This document shows, one piece after another, positions 22,275-33,018 of a stretch of DNA of 64,000 nt. The notes under the pieces were generated by a model, which worked only from the letters and a program-made list of their open reading frames with translations, did not search any database and was not told the DNA's origin. Source of the DNA: Dugong dugon (Eukaryota > Chordata > Mammalia > Sirenia > Dugongidae); assembly GCA_030035585.1 (NCBI GenBank), contig CM057465.1, forward strand, positions 1,339,501-1,403,500, given 5' to 3'. How positions within the stretch are numbered: the first letter of the stretch is position 1; every line of letters begins with the position of its first letter. A program made the position numbers and the translations under genes.

Positions 22275-22640
22275 ATCTTGGGAGGAGATTACCTGGATTA
22301 CCTAGGTAGGCCCTAAATCCATGCCTGTTATAAAAGACAGAGGCAGAAATAGAGTGATGTGGCCACAAGCCAAGGAGCACCTGGGGTCACCAGAAGATGG
22401 GAGAGACAGACAAAGGAAGATGCCATATGAAGGTGCATCTAAATGCCAAGGAATGTCTGGGCCACCAGGAGCTGGAGGAGACGAGGAAGGATCTCTTCAC
22501 AAGCCTTCAGAGAGAGCACCACCCTGACGATGCCCTGAATTTGGACTCCCAGCCTCCAAATCTGTGAGAGAATAAATTTCTGTTTTTATAAGCCACCTAC
22601 TTTGTGGTATGTTGTTACCTCAGAGACTCAGACAGTAATG
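22275..22640 (+). mobile_element. Partial MaLR-like LTR, 3' part
   Basis: The order GATGTGGCCACAAGCCAAGG, then GGGCCACCAGGAGCTGGAGG, then CAGCCTCCAAATCTGTGAGA, then AATAAATTTCTG is typical of the 3' half of MLT1/MST LTRs. The 5' half is missing. Confidence 0.75.
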
Positions 22641-23399
22641 GAAGTGTGGGAGGTTATGAAAGAGGGGAGCTGCTTCTCTGAGGAGCTGGGCTGAACTGTG
22701 TGCCTACGCCTTCATTGATTCCTCATTCACTTCTTTGATAATTTACCTAACAAGTGCTATTGAGTGTCTACTGCAGGAGGGGCAAGGAATATTGGGTTTT
22801 CTCTTTCACACCCGCGAGCCTGGTCATTGAGGACTCTTGGACGCTTCAGGAGTGGGGATGTTAGACCGCTGAGTTGGTCTGCTTTTTTGTGCAACACAAA
22901 GAAAATTGTATCATTATAACCCCAAGCACTGAAAAACAGAAATGGTGAGGAGGCGTAATAATTAATCCTTGCTAAAAATGGCATCATGTACCAGCATCAA
23001 ATGGTAGAGAAGACAGAGGCTGTACTGAAACCACTTGGAAACAAGTAACAGACGTGATTAAGGTTCTAAGGCACAGAAGGAGGGACTCGTGGGGAGGGCT
23101 GCTCTGGGGCCTTGGCAGCACAACTGTGAGGCAGTCCCAGGCACCCCCCTGAGTACCCTCCCTTCTTCCTCATCTGTGGTGGAGAACGTGGCAGCCCTGG
23201 GGATTCCTCTCAAGAAATACCCTCATTTGTACGTAAACAAACTTCTCCTTGGCTTGCTATGACTCACACGGCGATTTTAAAGCATATGGATGATAACAGT
23301 GATTATTTTTCACTGGGGGCTCCAGCAGCCACACAGATGTGGGACATGGGGCCTCCTGTCAGAAGCTGACCTTTGCTAAAAATACGACTTTCTCCCTTC
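22641..23399. other. Unassigned single-copy-looking sequence
   Basis: No gene or repeat family is recognised. It lacks the transposon signatures common elsewhere in the window. Confidence 0.4.
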
Positions 23400-24070
23400 T
23401 GGTTCTTGCTTCCCAGGGAATTGTTTTGTTTTGTTTTTATCTGGAGTCCGAAAGATTACACCTAATTAGGCATTCTCACTGCCAAGGATTTTAATTGCAA
23501 TCTCTGAATATTTTGCCTTTTTTGAGCTGGGTGGCATGTCTTTAATTATTGTCTACTGACTCTGCCGTTTTCGTCGACAATAAATCAGGCTTTCTCGCCG
23601 GGGCCACAGCAAACAATGCCATCTCCATCGGCCATCACTCAACCTTTGCCTTGCTCCTGGGTGATCAATGTCTGGAAGTCACCCACCAGCCTTCCCTCGG
23701 AGGTCAAATCCCTTCATTCACTGAATAATTAGATTTCTATAAAAATCAGAGAGGACAGCTTTGAACAAGAGACAGTGCCTCTGTGCTGACGATGGTCCCC
23801 ACACACCTGGGTCACTCTTTATGGATGGCTCTTTATATTTTAATGAAAGAAAGCTAATTAGCTATAAACTGATTACTGAGAACATAATCAGGGTCATTTC
23901 TTTGCAACAAATCAATCAGCAAAATGCTAATTACAGATGGCCCTTTAGACTTGGATTAATCTATCAGTAATTAAAGCGAAGTGCAGATCCAACCTCGATC
24001 TTAATTGTGGCCACAAGGCACAAATGCCTTTTTGTTGACCGAAAAGAGGCTGTTATTTAGCTTAATGTTG
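23400..24070. promoter_or_regulatory. Best conserved-non-coding/enhancer candidate
   Basis: About 670 bp are free of recognisable repeats and dense in homeobox-type sites. There is a perfect 12-bp palindrome AGCTAATTAGCT at 23852-23863 and a PBX/HOX-like ATCAATCA at 23911-23918. An octamer-like ATGCTAAT lies at 23924-23931, a bicoid-type GGATTA at about 23953, and AGTAATTAAA at about 23966. The density and low CpG content resemble developmental enhancers. No alignment was available to confirm conservation. Confidence 0.45.
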
Positions 24071-24566
24071 AAGGAGAGCCCACCCGTGGTCCAGGACAGT
24101 CGGTTCTGATAACATTTTCAGAGGCGGTCTTTGGCCCGTTCACAGGCAGTGGAAGGAGGTGATCTTGGAAAGGTGGAGACCTTCTCCATATGCATTTTCA
24201 CTTTAGTTTGCATTTTTATTGTGCTTAGAAGAGAAGCTTTTTTTTCTGAAGCGAAGTAGTAACTTGCCAGGTATAAACCTCATCTCTCCTGTCTGATTTC
24301 TTCCTTTGGCAGAGACCAGCCAGGTGGAGCGGGATGAAGTCAGGATGAGACAATGGGTCTAGAAAGAGCCAGTCAGCTTCTGGGGAAGGGGCTCGGGGAA
24401 CCTTACAGCTGGCCCCCTTGAGAGCCGGAAGGCCGAAGGGTCATGGGGGTGGGGGCTTGTGGAGGAAGAGCCAACTACTAAGGGCCTCACAGCTCTCCAA
24501 ATCCCCCTTCTATTCTTGCTATGAAGCCTTTATATTACTTTGATTTATAATCTTCAAACTAATGCC
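24071..24566. other. Unassigned sequence
   Basis: Single-copy-looking sequence to the right of the enhancer-like block. No repeat or gene is recognised. Confidence 0.35.
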
Positions 24567-24726
24567 TCACTTACTCAGGGCTGCTGTCACACAGATACAA
24601 CAAACGGGTGGCTTTAAAGAATAGACGTTTATTTTCTCACAGTTCTGAAGGCTAGATGTCTCCCCCTTGTTGATTCCTTCCTGGTTGGTAGCCCTGGGTG
24701 TTCCTTGGGTTCTTGGCTTGTAGACC

Positions 24727-24945
24727 CGGAGCCTTGATGGTGCAATGATTAGACTCTTGTCTGTTAACCAAAAAGATGGTGGTTTGAACCCACCCAGTGG
24801 TTCCATGGGAGAAAGACCTGGTGATCTGCTCCCATAAAGATTACAGCCTAGAAAATCCTATGGGGCAATTCTATTCTGTCACATGGGGTCGCTATGAGTC
24901 CAAATTAACTTGACGGCACCACCACCACCAACGACAACCAGACAA
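24727..24945 (+). mobile_element. AfroSINE, long subfamily
   Basis: The head at 24730 is CCGGAGCCTTGATGGTGC. The B-box-like region is GGTTTGAACCC at about 24781. The middle is GACCTGGTGATCTGCTCCC and the RTE-like tail is GGGTCGCTATGAGTCC, followed by CACCACCACCACC. It lies inside the MaLR LTR. Confidence 0.88.
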
Positions 24946-25082
24946 TCCTTACATGGCATCTGACTTACATTTTGTGTCTCTGTGTCTATTCTGCTCTTTT
25001 TATGACTCAGAAGGGACTAGATTTAGCATCCAACTTCCTTAGGTATGATCTAAATAATACAACAAAGAAAACCTCTATTTCC

Positions 25083-25500
25083 ATTCTAGTAAGAAGACCA
25101 GATTTCATGGTCTGACTGAGACTGGAGGTACCCCAGAAAGCACGGCCCCTGGATTCTCTATCAGCCCAGAACTAAAACAATTTCCAAGGCCAACTCTTCA
25201 GACAGGGATTGGACTGGACTGTGGGACATAAAGTGATACTTGTGAAGAGTGTGCCTCTTAGCTCAAGTAGATACAAGAAACTAAAGGGGCAGCTTCTGTC
25301 CAGAGGTGAGATGGGAAGGCAGAGAGGTTTAGGAGCTGGTTGAATGGTTATGGGGAATCAGGAGCAGAAATGAGGAGTGTGCTGTCGCAGAATGGAATGA
25401 GCAATTAGGGTCACATAACAATGTATGTATAAAATTTTGTACTGGAGACTAATTTGAAATGTGAAGTTCATTTAAACTACAACAATAAAAAAAAAAATAA
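25083..25500 (+). mobile_element. 5'-truncated LINE 3' end (probably L1) with TSD
   Basis: The insert ends in CAATAAAAAAAAAAATAAA at about 25485-25500. It is flanked by AAAACC[T]CTATTTCC (25068-25082 and 25501-25514, one-base indel). It interrupts the MaLR LTR. The body has no coding remnant I can name, so the family is inferred from tail and insertion signature. Confidence 0.6.
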
Positions 25501-25591
25501 AAAACCCTATTTCCAAACAGGATTACATCTACAGGTATAGGGGTTAAGATTGCAACACATCTTTTTGGGGGACACAATTCAATTCATAGCA

Positions 25592-25720
25592 GTATGTTGA
25601 GAGTTTTATTTTACACACAAGGAAACGCAGACTCACAGAGCAGTGGAGCAGAAGTCAAGGCCACTGGCTCCTGGTGTCGTGCTCTCTCTCGACCCCACAC
25701 AGACCCCAACTGCACTATCC
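25592..25720 (-). repeat. MIR relic
   Basis: The + strand TTATTTTACACACAAGGAAA, then CAGACTCACAGAGCAG, resembles the reverse complement of the MIR core and tRNA-like part. Confidence 0.55.
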
Positions 25721-26429
25721 TGACACTGGTCGTGGGCACACGGACAAGGAAACATGAGTGTTATAAACACAGGAATCATCAGGGGTATGATAAGCAGGTT
25801 AGTCATAAACAGTCATGAACAACAACAGCTCGGCCATAAACAGGAGTGAGGTTGGCCGCTTGTCCTGACCTTGGCCATTGGTTTGGGCATCAACCGACAT
25901 CGGTTGGCTGGGGAGCGTGGTGGGGCCAGCCCTGGCAGTGGCTCCACCAAGGGAAGACGGTTAACACCCTGACTTGAGTCACGGTGGTCTTCATCTTCGG
26001 GGTTTTCTGTTGTCCTGGTTGGGGGTGGTGGTTTTGTTTGCTGGATGGTTTGCTGGTTTAACAACTGGGCTCGTGTCTTTGGAGATTAAGAGTCAGAGTG
26101 AAGGGAAATATAAGCACCTCATTGCATTGTCGCCAGCGTGCTCCCAGGAAATGGACCAGCGTTTACAGAGCATTTAATGTGTTGAGGGCATTTTGCCAGA
26201 CGGCAGAGACTGGCCAGGTTGGCCTCCACCAAGCTGTGAAATCTGTAAAACAGCAGTAACAGGTCTGAGGCTTCTAGGCAGGAACATGGCAGACGGGGGT
26301 ATGTCTGAGACAGAGCCCAGTGGAGGAGGTGGGCAAGGTGGATGGATTTGCCCAGGAAAGTCTACGGCAAAGATGGTTTGGGCAAAGGGCTTGGGGCAAA
26401 GCAGGTGACGGTCATCCTCGGACATGAAA
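25721..26429. other. Unassigned sequence
   Basis: GC-richer single-copy-looking sequence. No gene is recognised. Confidence 0.35.
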
Positions 26430-26530
26430 ACTACTAGTTACCACAGAAACCAGTTATTGCCGCTAGGGCCAAGCCTTCCTTCAGGCTGTGATTACTTAAT
26501 TAAATGACGCCCAGACAAGCTGCTTGAATA
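26430..26530. promoter_or_regulatory. Conserved-non-coding-like segment
   Basis: This short repeat-free segment contains CTACTAGTTACCACAGAAAC and GTGATTACTTAATTAAATGA. It is motif-rich and resembles conserved non-coding sequence. No direct evidence of function is available. Confidence 0.25.
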
Positions 26531-26671
26531 CACTGCCCAGTCTCCTACCCCCGTGAAAAGCTATCCTCCCCAAAAATGTTTTTGGATGTTCTAAGAAGGC
26601 CAATTCAGGGCAGTTACAGTCTTTCTGTCCCACTCATGATCTCTAGACATAACTGGAAAACCGTAAAATAT

Positions 26672-27096
26672 ACACGTATACACGGTCTTTCCTTGGCCTC
26701 ATATGCATGCAAAAGCTGGACAGTGCAAAATGAAGACAGAAGGATTGATGCCTTTGAATTGTGATGTTGGCAAAGAATATTAGATGTACCGTGGACTGCC
26801 AGAAGAATCAACAAATCAGTCTTAGAAGAAACACAACCAGAATGTTCCTTAGAAGTGATGATGGTGAGACTTTGGCACACTTACTTTGGACGTGTCATCA
26901 GGAAAGACCCATTGCTAGAAAAGGACATCATATTTGGTAGAGTAGAGGGTCAGCGAAAATGAGGGAAACTCTCAATGAGTTGGATAGACAGAACAGCCAC
27001 AACATGTCAGAGGTCAGGACCGGGCAATGTTTCGTTCTGCTACACCTAAGATCGCCATGAGTTGGGGCCGACTTGACTGTGGGTAACAACAACAAT
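26672..27096 (+). mobile_element. 5'-truncated RTE LINE 3' end
   Basis: It begins in the region encoding the end of the reverse-transcriptase ORF (GCATGCAAAAGCTGGACAGT at about 26702). It runs through the standard 3' region to an AACAACAACAATG tail. The frame is broken. Confidence 0.88.
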
Positions 27097-27178
27097 GTAC
27101 ACAGCCATGCTCAGAAACATGAGGGGAGATTCTTGATGGACTGAAAATTTTGCGAAGCAATTATATAATGATAAATTT

Positions 27179-27388
27179 CTTATCGTGGTGACCCCATGTG
27201 CTACAGAGTAGAACTGCTCCACAGAATTTTCTTGGCTGTCATCTTACAGGAAGCAGCTCTGCAGGCCTTTTCTTCCGAAGTACTTACTGCTTGGTGGGAT
27301 TGAACCGCCACCCTTTAGGTTAGCAGTGAAGTGCAAACCTTTGGTCACCTTGAGTCAGAATGAACTCCACGGCAACAACAGCAGCAAC
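27179..27388 (-). mobile_element. AfroSINE followed by a head-to-head RTE/AfroSINE tail
   Basis: 27179-27341 is a reverse-orientation long AfroSINE (GACCCCATGTGCTACAGAG to GTTAGCAGTGAAGTGC). Immediately after it, 27342-27388 is a + strand terminus (CACCTTGAGTCAGAATGAAC and a CAACAACAGCAGCAAC tail). The right part is in opposite orientation and is probably a separate truncated insertion. Confidence 0.7.
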
Positions 27389-28325
27389 AAACCTGCATAC
27401 AGCAAATTAAAGAGGAAATGCATAGCCCTGGACACTTAAAGATGGGCACACCCAAGGGGGCTCCATGCTGAGAGGGGTTGGAGACCCTGCTCAGGAGGGG
27501 CCAGCTGCTATGTGGATCAGATGAGCAGTGCAGTAGCAGGGGTGCATTAGGCTGACCCTGCACCCACGCTTCATGAACGTGGTTTGTGTCAGTGGGAGCC
27601 CCGACGTGGGCCTGGCTTAGAGGGAAGGGCTGGGCTGGTGAGGCTGTGATGTCCGGGAGAAGCAGGGTGCACTCCTGAACCACCAGGGCCTCCCATGATG
27701 TTAGCTCATGGGGTAGGAGTGTGAACATCTGTAGAGAACAAAGGTGTCCCCTGTGTAGATGTGGGACCCCGGAGTCCAGGATGACCCCAGAGACACAGCC
27801 ATGTGACCGGCATTTGCCTTTTGCACACTCGCTAAGTTTTCTCATGACATGGCAGCTGGTGACCTTGGTGGGCAGGGAGGGTGAATGGACAGCCGGCTCC
27901 ACTCAGGAATTGTCTGTGGCAGCAGAAGGTCAGCGAGGCAAGCAGGGAAGACGGATGGTGGTTAAAAAAGCTGGGACGTTTACTGCCGATACTAATACTT
28001 GTAATTTGCGTTCATTAGCAAAGCACGGCTATTGCGGTTATGATTTAAGGCGCATGTGGGAGGCAGCATCTGTGTCTCCTGGGCTAGGACACCAACGCTC
28101 GCTCCGGTACATGGTGCTGGCTTTAGCGCCCTCCGCCTCCGCGGGAGGCCGTGTTCCAGGCTGCTTTTAGAGGAAGGAGCAGCATGGAGGAAAACCCAGA
28201 GAGCCTCAGGTCTGGCCCAGGAGTGGCTCAGAAAAGGAGAGACAAGCTCAGCTCCAGTTCCGGGGCCAGGTCCCAACAGGGTGCTCAGCTCAGAGCGGTA
28301 CAGAGGTTTGGGAAACAGTAAACCT
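27389..28325. other. Unassigned sequence, one CNE-like patch
   Basis: No repeat is recognised. 27962-28060 is repeat-free and CpG-containing (CTTGTAATTTGCGTTCATTA, CGGTTATGATTTAAGGCG) and could be conserved. Overlapping open frames on both strands (27345-28170) have no domain or splice support. Confidence 0.4.
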
Positions 28326-29072
28326 GTCCTAAGACACCATCACACTGACACACCAGCACTAACACACCACAGCCCTCACACACCCTGCACTAATATACCT
28401 AAGCGCAAAGTAGCCTCAGTGTAACACCTCTCAGTGATAACACGCCTCAGCGTTGACACACCAGCACTAACACACCTCATTACTAACACACCTCATTACT
28501 AACACACCTCAGCCCTGACATACCGGGGCTAACACGCCACAGCCCTAGCACACCTCAGCACTATTACACCTCAGCACTATCACACAACAGCACTATCACA
28601 CCTCATTGCTAACACACCTCAGTGCTATCACAACTCAGCGCTTACACACCTCATTACTAACACACCTCAGGCTAACACACCTTGTTACTAACACACCTCA
28701 GCACTAACACACCTCAGTGCTATCACACCTCAGCGCTTACACGCCTCATTACTAACACACCTCAGGCTAACACACCTCAGGCTAACACACCTCAGCACTA
28801 ACACACCTCAATGCTAACACACCTCAACCCTAACACTCCTCATTACTAACACACTTTAGTGCTAACACACCTCAGTGCTAACACACCTCAGCGCTAATAC
28901 ACCTCAGCGCTAAGATACCTCAATGCTAACACACCTCAGCCCTAACACTCCTCGTTACTAACACACTTTAGTGCTAACACACCTCAGCGCTAACACACCT
29001 CATCACTAACACACCTCAGCACTATGACATCTCAGCACTAACACACCTCAGCGCTAACACACCTCAACACTT
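28326..29072 (+). repeat. 16-bp minisatellite, about 45 copies
   Basis: The array has a 16-bp unit with consensus GCTAACACACCTCAGC and variation mainly in the first and last three bases. Period 16 is clear at 28850-29060, where consecutive units begin gctaac, gctaat, gctaag, gctaac, cctaac. The left end is more degenerate. Many units contain ACACACCT, and several contain TCACACCT. It is non-coding. Confidence 0.93.
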
Positions 29073-29221
29073 GACTGTGTCCCTCTTTAGTGTTTTTTTC
29101 CCTTAAAATATTTCCCAATCTTTTTATTTTTTATTATATAACATTTATTCTAAACATGTAATGACCTGCTAGCCTTGAGTAGTTCCCAATGAGCCCTCTT
29201 ATATATTGTGAAATTTTAAAA
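29073..29221. other. Unassigned AT-rich spacer
   Basis: A short AT-rich spacer between the minisatellite and an AfroSINE. Confidence 0.4.
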
Positions 29222-29427
29222 AAGCAAACCAGTTGCCATCAAGTTGACTTCTATTCATGTGACCCCAAGTGTAAGAATAGAACTGCTCCATAGTGTTTTC
29301 ATGACTGTGACCTTTCGGAAGCAGATTGCCAGGCCTGTCTTCTGCAGAGCTGCTGAATGGATTCAAATGGCCCACCTTCTGGTTAGTAGCCAAGCACTTA
29401 ACCTTCTGCTCCACCTAGGGATTCCTA
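29222..29427 (-). mobile_element. AfroSINE, diverged long subfamily
   Basis: The RTE-like tail is at the left (AACCAGTTGCCATCAAGTTG), the middle has CGGAAGCAGATTGCCAGGCC, and the tRNA-like head ends at ACCTAGGGATTCC (about 29425). Confidence 0.85.
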
Positions 29428-29823
29428 TTTAAAGAATGCCTCTTTTATGTGACCCATGCAGTACCACAGAAGACTTGGTCCTCTTCTAAGGCTGAGGGTG
29501 GAGTTGCAAATAGGTGAGTGACTGAGCAAAAAGTCTCAAGGAATCAGTGCTGCTGAGCACTGGATCTGTTGAACTCCACATTCCAAAAAATGTGAGCCAG
29601 CTTCCTTACCAGTGCCTCAGGGCAGGCCCCATGGGGTTGAACCCCAGCTCGACCAATTCCTAGACATAGCCTCTGAAGGGCGGTTCCCAGCCCTGCTGGG
29701 CCCCAATTCTGCATCGGAAAAATTGCAGTTATATTTGTCTCTGCCTGTTGGTGTAGTCAGATAGAGAAGGCCTTTTATGAAAAGTGCTTCTCCACAGTGC
29801 CTGGTACTATTACTGTATATTTT
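29428..29823. other. Unassigned sequence; possible MIR-like patch
   Basis: No confident repeat. A stretch near 29700-29770 loosely resembles an old MIR in reverse, but I would not assign it. Confidence 0.3.
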
Positions 29824-31232
29824 CTTCTTCATCACCATCATCATCACCATCATCATAACCATCACTATCATTGTCATCATCACCATCACCACCATCATGA
29901 CTATCACCATCCCCATCATCAGTACCCTCATCGCTGTCATCATTACCACCATCACCATCATCATTGTCACCACCACCATTGCCATCATCACTGTCATTAT
30001 CACCACCATCATCATCACCACCACTATCATCACCATCATCATCACCATAACTATCACCACCACCATCATCACCATCATCATCACCATCACTATCACCACC
30101 ACCACCACCATCACCATCATCATCACCATCACTATCACCATCACCATCATCATCACCATCATCACCACCATTGTCACCACCACTGTCATCACCATCATCA
30201 CAGTTGTTATCACCGCTGTCATCACCATCATCACCATCACCGTTACTATCACCATCACCATCATCACCATCACCCTTACTATCACCATCACTATCATCAC
30301 CATCACCCTTACTATCACCATCACCATCACATCACCATCACCCTTACTATCACCATCACCATCATCACCATCACCGTTACTATCACCATCACCATCATCA
30401 CCATCACCGTTACTATCACCATCACTATCATCACCATCACCGTTACTATCACCATCACCATCACGTCACCATCACCCTTACTATCACCATCACCATCACC
30501 ATCATCACCATCACTGTTACTATCACCATCACATCACCATCATCACCATCACCCTTACTATCACCATCACCATCACATCACCGTCACCCTTACTATCACT
30601 ATCACCATCATCACTATCACCGTTACTATCACCATCACATCACCATCATCACCATCACCCTTACTATCACCATCACCATCACATCACCATCACCCTTACT
30701 ATCACCATCACCATCATCACCATCATCACCATCACCATTACTATCACCAGCATGTCACCATCATCACCATCACCCTTACTATCACCATCACCATCATCAC
30801 CATCACCCTTACTATCACCATCACCATCATCACCATCACCGTTACTATCACCATCACCATCATCACCATCACCCTTAGTATCACCATCACCATCGTCACC
30901 ATCACTATCACCCTTACTATCACCATCACCATCATCACCATCACCGTTACTATCACCATCACCATCGTCACCATCACCCTTACTATAACCATCACCATCA
31001 TCACCATCACCATCACCATCACCGTTACTATAACCATCACCATCATCACCATCACCCTTACTATCACCATCACCATCGTCACCATCACCCTTACTATCAC
31101 CATCACCATCGTCACCATCACCCTTACTATCACCATCACCATCGTCACCATCACCGTTATCACTGTTGTCACTGTCATTATTGTCACCATCACGGTCACC
31201 ATCACTATAATCATCATTATCATCATTCCTAT
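29824..31232 (+). repeat. ATC-type satellite with 33-bp higher-order unit
   Basis: 1.4 kb are built from ATC/ACC trinucleotides. From about 30240 to 31165 a 33-bp unit recurs (TTACTATCACC, then ATCACCATCAT, then CACCATCACCN), with occasional 35-bp units that carry CACATC or CACGTC. 29824-30235 and 31166-31232 are simpler or irregular. The + strand has very few G. All three + frames stay open for 235 to 479 codons as Ile-Thr, His/Tyr or Ser-Pro repeats. Minus frames are open as Asp/Gly or Val/Met repeats. None of these is a credible gene. Confidence 0.97.
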
Positions 31233-31271
31233 TTAACAGAGCTACTTTCACAGTGGATACTAGGCATTATC

Positions 31272-31475
31272 TCTGTTATAGATTGAATGGTGTCCCCTAA
31301 AAATTTATGTTCGAGTCCTAACCCCTGTACTTGTGAAGGTAACCTTGTTTGCAAATAGGGTCTTTGAAGATGTTTGCAGTTTGGTTCAGATGAGGTCATA
31401 CTGAAGGAGGTTGGGTCCTAATTCTGTCTGAGTGGTGTCTTATAAAAACAGAGAAGAGACGGAGACAGAGGAAGG
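31272..31475 (+). mobile_element. Partial MaLR-like LTR, 5' part
   Basis: It starts TGTTATAGATTGAATGGTGT, then CTAACCCCTGTACTTGTGAA, AAATAGGGTCTTTGAAGATG and GTGTCTTATAAAAACAG, in the MLT1/MST order. The 3' half is not recognisable. Confidence 0.75.
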
Positions 31476-32202
31476 ACGACAGAGTTAGGCCTCCTCGTAT
31501 GTGCACACCTGTGCTCGATATAGGGACGGCACTCCTCCAGCTCCCTGGCAGCTCTCCCCCCGGGAGTCTGGCTGTCTGAGGAGCCAGAATGTGATTATGT
31601 CTGTGGGCACCTTGTGGGCTGTGGCCTGGGTGCTTCTCGTGTGATTTTGGTGTGGGCCCCGCCAGGCACTACTGAGGCCATCATGCCGCTGGAGCAAATG
31701 TCTTGTGAAATCTGAGGATTAAAAAAAAAAAGAAGCTAACTCAGGATGAAGTGGGAAGTGTAATTAATGAGTGAATTAGCATTTCAAAGAGCAGGGAAAG
31801 TGTTGCAGTTCTAGGAAGCCCTGAGCTCAGGAATAATGGGCTGTGACAGGAGGGCTTGCCATGGCCCTAATGACTCCGGGTCCACACTCACTCATTAACG
31901 TGGCACACTGCCCGGGGAGCAGCTGCTCCACTTCATCACAGTGTGTTGTGCTCAGTCCCCTGTCTCTGGTTACTGTTAGAACTTTACAGACACCCTCGGA
32001 CAGCCAGGACCAGGTGCATGAGGACTGTCCAGATGGAGCCCCAGAGCCCAGGTAGTTCCCACAGCCTCATCACTACCCAGCTCCGGGCATCTCTTTCCTG
32101 TCAGAAATCCAGAATGCAGGGCGCTCCACCTGCAGCCTCCAACTACTCTGTGCTATGACGTCCTATCTGGTCTGGTGTGTCCTGATGGTCAAGGAGGATG
32201 TC
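31476..32202. other. Unassigned sequence
   Basis: GC-moderate single-copy-looking sequence. An A run occurs at 31722-31731. No gene or family is recognised. Confidence 0.35.
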
Positions 32203-32722
32203 TTAGTCATCTAGTGCTGCTATAACAGAAATGTTACAGTGGATGGCTTTAACAAACAGAAGTTAATTCTCTTATAGTATAGGAAGCTAGAAGTCCGAAT
32301 TGAGGGCGTCAACCCCAGGGGATGGCTTTCTCTGTCTGTTGGCTCTGGAGGAAAGCCCTTGTCATCGATCTTCCCCTGGTCTAGGGGTTTCTCAGCTCAG
32401 GGATTCCAGGTCCAAAAGATACGCTCTGCTCCTGGCACTACGTTTTTGGTGGTGTGAAGTTCCCATAGGTCTCTGCTCGTTTCTCTCTTTTACATCTCAG
32501 AAGAGACTGACTTAAGACACAACCTAATCTTGTAGATTGAGTCCTGCCTCATTAACATAACTGCCACTAATCCCACCTCATTAACATCATACAGATAGGA
32601 TTTACAACACATAGGATAATCACATCAGATGACAAAATGGTAGACAATCACAAAATACTGGGAATCATGGACTAACCAAGTTGACAAACATTTTTGGGGG
32701 ACACATTCAATCCATAACAGAG
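32203..32722 (-). mobile_element. MaLR-like solo LTR, reverse orientation
   Basis: The + strand begins TCTTAGTCATCTAGTGCTGC and ends GGGGGACACATTCAATCCAT AACAG, which is the reverse complement of a MaLR LTR. Length about 520 bp. The interior is diverged from the LTR at 18519-18967. Confidence 0.7.
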
Positions 32723-32811
32723 GACAAGAACCGCTCAGCTATTCATTAGATGATGGATAGTGGGACCAAAAGCAATCCTTCCTCACCTTGTTACAGTGCT
32801 GCTACTGTGAC

Positions 32812-33018
32812 TGACCAGGTGCTCTCAAGTCGATCCTGACTCATGGGGACCCCTGTGTGTCAGAGCAGAACTGTGCTCCATAGGGTTTGCAGTGGACGAT
32901 GTTTCTGAAGTAGATCACCAGGCCTTTCTTCTGAGGTGTCTCTGGGTGGACAGGACCCTCCAACCTTTAGATGAGCAGCCAACCTTATTAACCGTTTGTG
33001 CCACCCAGTGCCTGCTTA
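32812..33018 (-). mobile_element. AfroSINE, long subfamily with RTE-like middle
   Basis: The tail CTCAAGTCGATCCTGACTCA is at the left. The middle contains GAAGTAGATCACCAGGCC, a segment also present in the RTE 5' UTR. The tRNA head GTTTGTGCCACCCAGTGCC is at the right. Confidence 0.85.

Larger units (their letters stand above)
24567..25590 (-). mobile_element. MaLR-like LTR split by an AfroSINE and a LINE 3' end
   Basis: The + strand carries the reverse complement of a MaLR LTR in three pieces. 24567-24726 holds CAGGGCTGCTGTCACACAG and TATTTTCTCACAGTTCTGAA. The second piece is about 24946-25067. 25501-25590 holds CCCTATTTCCAAACAGGATT and GGGGGACACAATTCAATTCA. The gaps are the AfroSINE (24727-24945) and a LINE 3' end (25083-25500). 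Confidence 0.7.

Noticed and set aside
28080-28165. CpG island or promoter
   Set aside because: A few CpGs occur in less than 100 bp, with no sustained GC content or adjacent exon. It is too short to call an island.
27345-28424. Overlapping frames of 94-185 codons on both strands
   Set aside because: Both strands are open over the same bases, there is no known domain, and one frame begins inside a repeat tail. This fits chance in GC-richer DNA.
28326-29072. CRISPR-like regular repeat array
   Set aside because: The 16-bp units are contiguous with no spacers, and the surrounding SINEs and LINEs show this is mammalian DNA. It is a minisatellite.
29777-31251. Longest open frames in the window (235, 403 and 479 codons on +, 160-237 on -)
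   Set aside because: They are the ATC satellite read in different frames. All frames are open because the unit length is a multiple of three, and composition fully explains them.
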